DNA of 6,206 nt from Synergistaceae bacterium (GTDB lineage: Bacteria; Synergistota; Synergistia; Synergistales; Aminobacteriaceae), in NCBI GenBank assembly GCA_009778055.1, contig WRKN01000154.1, positions 1 through 6,206 on the forward strand, written 5' to 3'. Shown one piece after another: positions 6,120 through 6,206 of this stretch (position 1 is the stretch's first letter; each line of letters starts with the position of its first letter). The notes under the pieces are model-generated. The model was not told where the DNA came from and searched no databases. It saw nothing but the letters and a program-made list of their open reading frames with translations. A program made the position numbers and the translations under genes.

Positions 6120-6206
6120 CTATTTTTCGATAAAGGTTTTTCTGGCAAGGTCCAAGGGGATTATGAGGAGGGCCAGCGTCAGCACGAAAAGCCATTCGTC
6201 CCACGT
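6120..6206 (-). CDS. C-terminal end of a convergent membrane protein, possibly a cation-transporting P-type ATPase (partial)
   Basis: Reading inward from the right edge on the minus strand, the frame is open for 28 codons and stops at TAG (6122-6120). The peptide begins TWDEWLFVLTLALLIIPLDL and ends ARKTFIEK: an acidic/aromatic lead, one hydrophobic helix, then a basic tail. This is how the last transmembrane helix of several cation P-type ATPases looks (a W-containing helix ending in a proline and a D-x-x-RK tail), but the fragment is too short to prove it. Codons are GC-rich at third positions. The gene converges on the CDF gene, with 11 bases between the two stop codons. Confidence 0.45.
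   Translation of the reverse strand, partial: TWDEWLFVLTLALLIIPLDLARKTFIEK

Noticed and set aside
6141..6179. CTGGC/GCCAG complementary arms as a terminator
   Set aside because: The arms are short, the loop is long, and the bases are codons of the convergent gene. No T-tract follows on either strand at the proper place.

Overview
The window looks like chromosomal DNA of a Synergistota bacterium with a mixed GC content somewhat above 50%. The main clue is the small exported protein at 1601-2059. It ends in a GGGCNAG motif, a hydrophobic stretch and a short basic tail, which is the pattern of the Synerg-CTERM sorting signal known from that phylum. The hybrid sensor kinase belongs to a type with two periplasmic solute-binding domains that is common in anaerobic Clostridia and Synergistota. 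The phylum call is an inference from these motifs, not from a search.

Layout, left to right: (1) 3-1580 (+), the 3' part of a gene for a probably exported protein with two calcium-binding, thrombospondin-type-3-like Asp loops followed by a DUF4474-like domain. Its 5' end lies outside the window. (2) 1601-2059 (+), a short exported protein with one CARDB/DUF11-like beta domain and a Synerg-CTERM tail, 20 bases downstream and probably in the same operon. (3) 2060-2273, a spacer of about 210 bases. It holds a decayed coding fragment at 2071-2172, a short inverted repeat over a weak promoter-like AT tract, and the ribosome binding site of the kinase. (4) 2274-5222 (+), a 982-residue hybrid histidine kinase with all its catalytic motifs intact. 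(5) 5224-6108 (+), a cation diffusion facilitator (CDF) metal transporter that starts one base after the kinase stop codon without a visible Shine-Dalgarno sequence. (6) 6120-6206 (-), the last 28 codons of a convergent gene for a membrane protein, perhaps a P-type ATPase.

There are two functional blocks. The first (genes 1 and 2) is a cell-surface block of unknown purpose: a calcium-stabilised DUF4474 protein plus a small sorted surface protein. The second (genes 4 and 5) couples a ligand-sensing phosphorelay kinase tightly to a metal exporter. No response regulator with an output domain and no HPt protein is visible, so the phosphoryl acceptor of the kinase must lie elsewhere. No tRNA, rRNA, CRISPR array, insertion sequence or convincing intrinsic terminator was seen. 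Nothing in the window clearly forms a new system. The least explained parts are the DUF4474/Synerg-CTERM pair and the kinase-CDF coupling.
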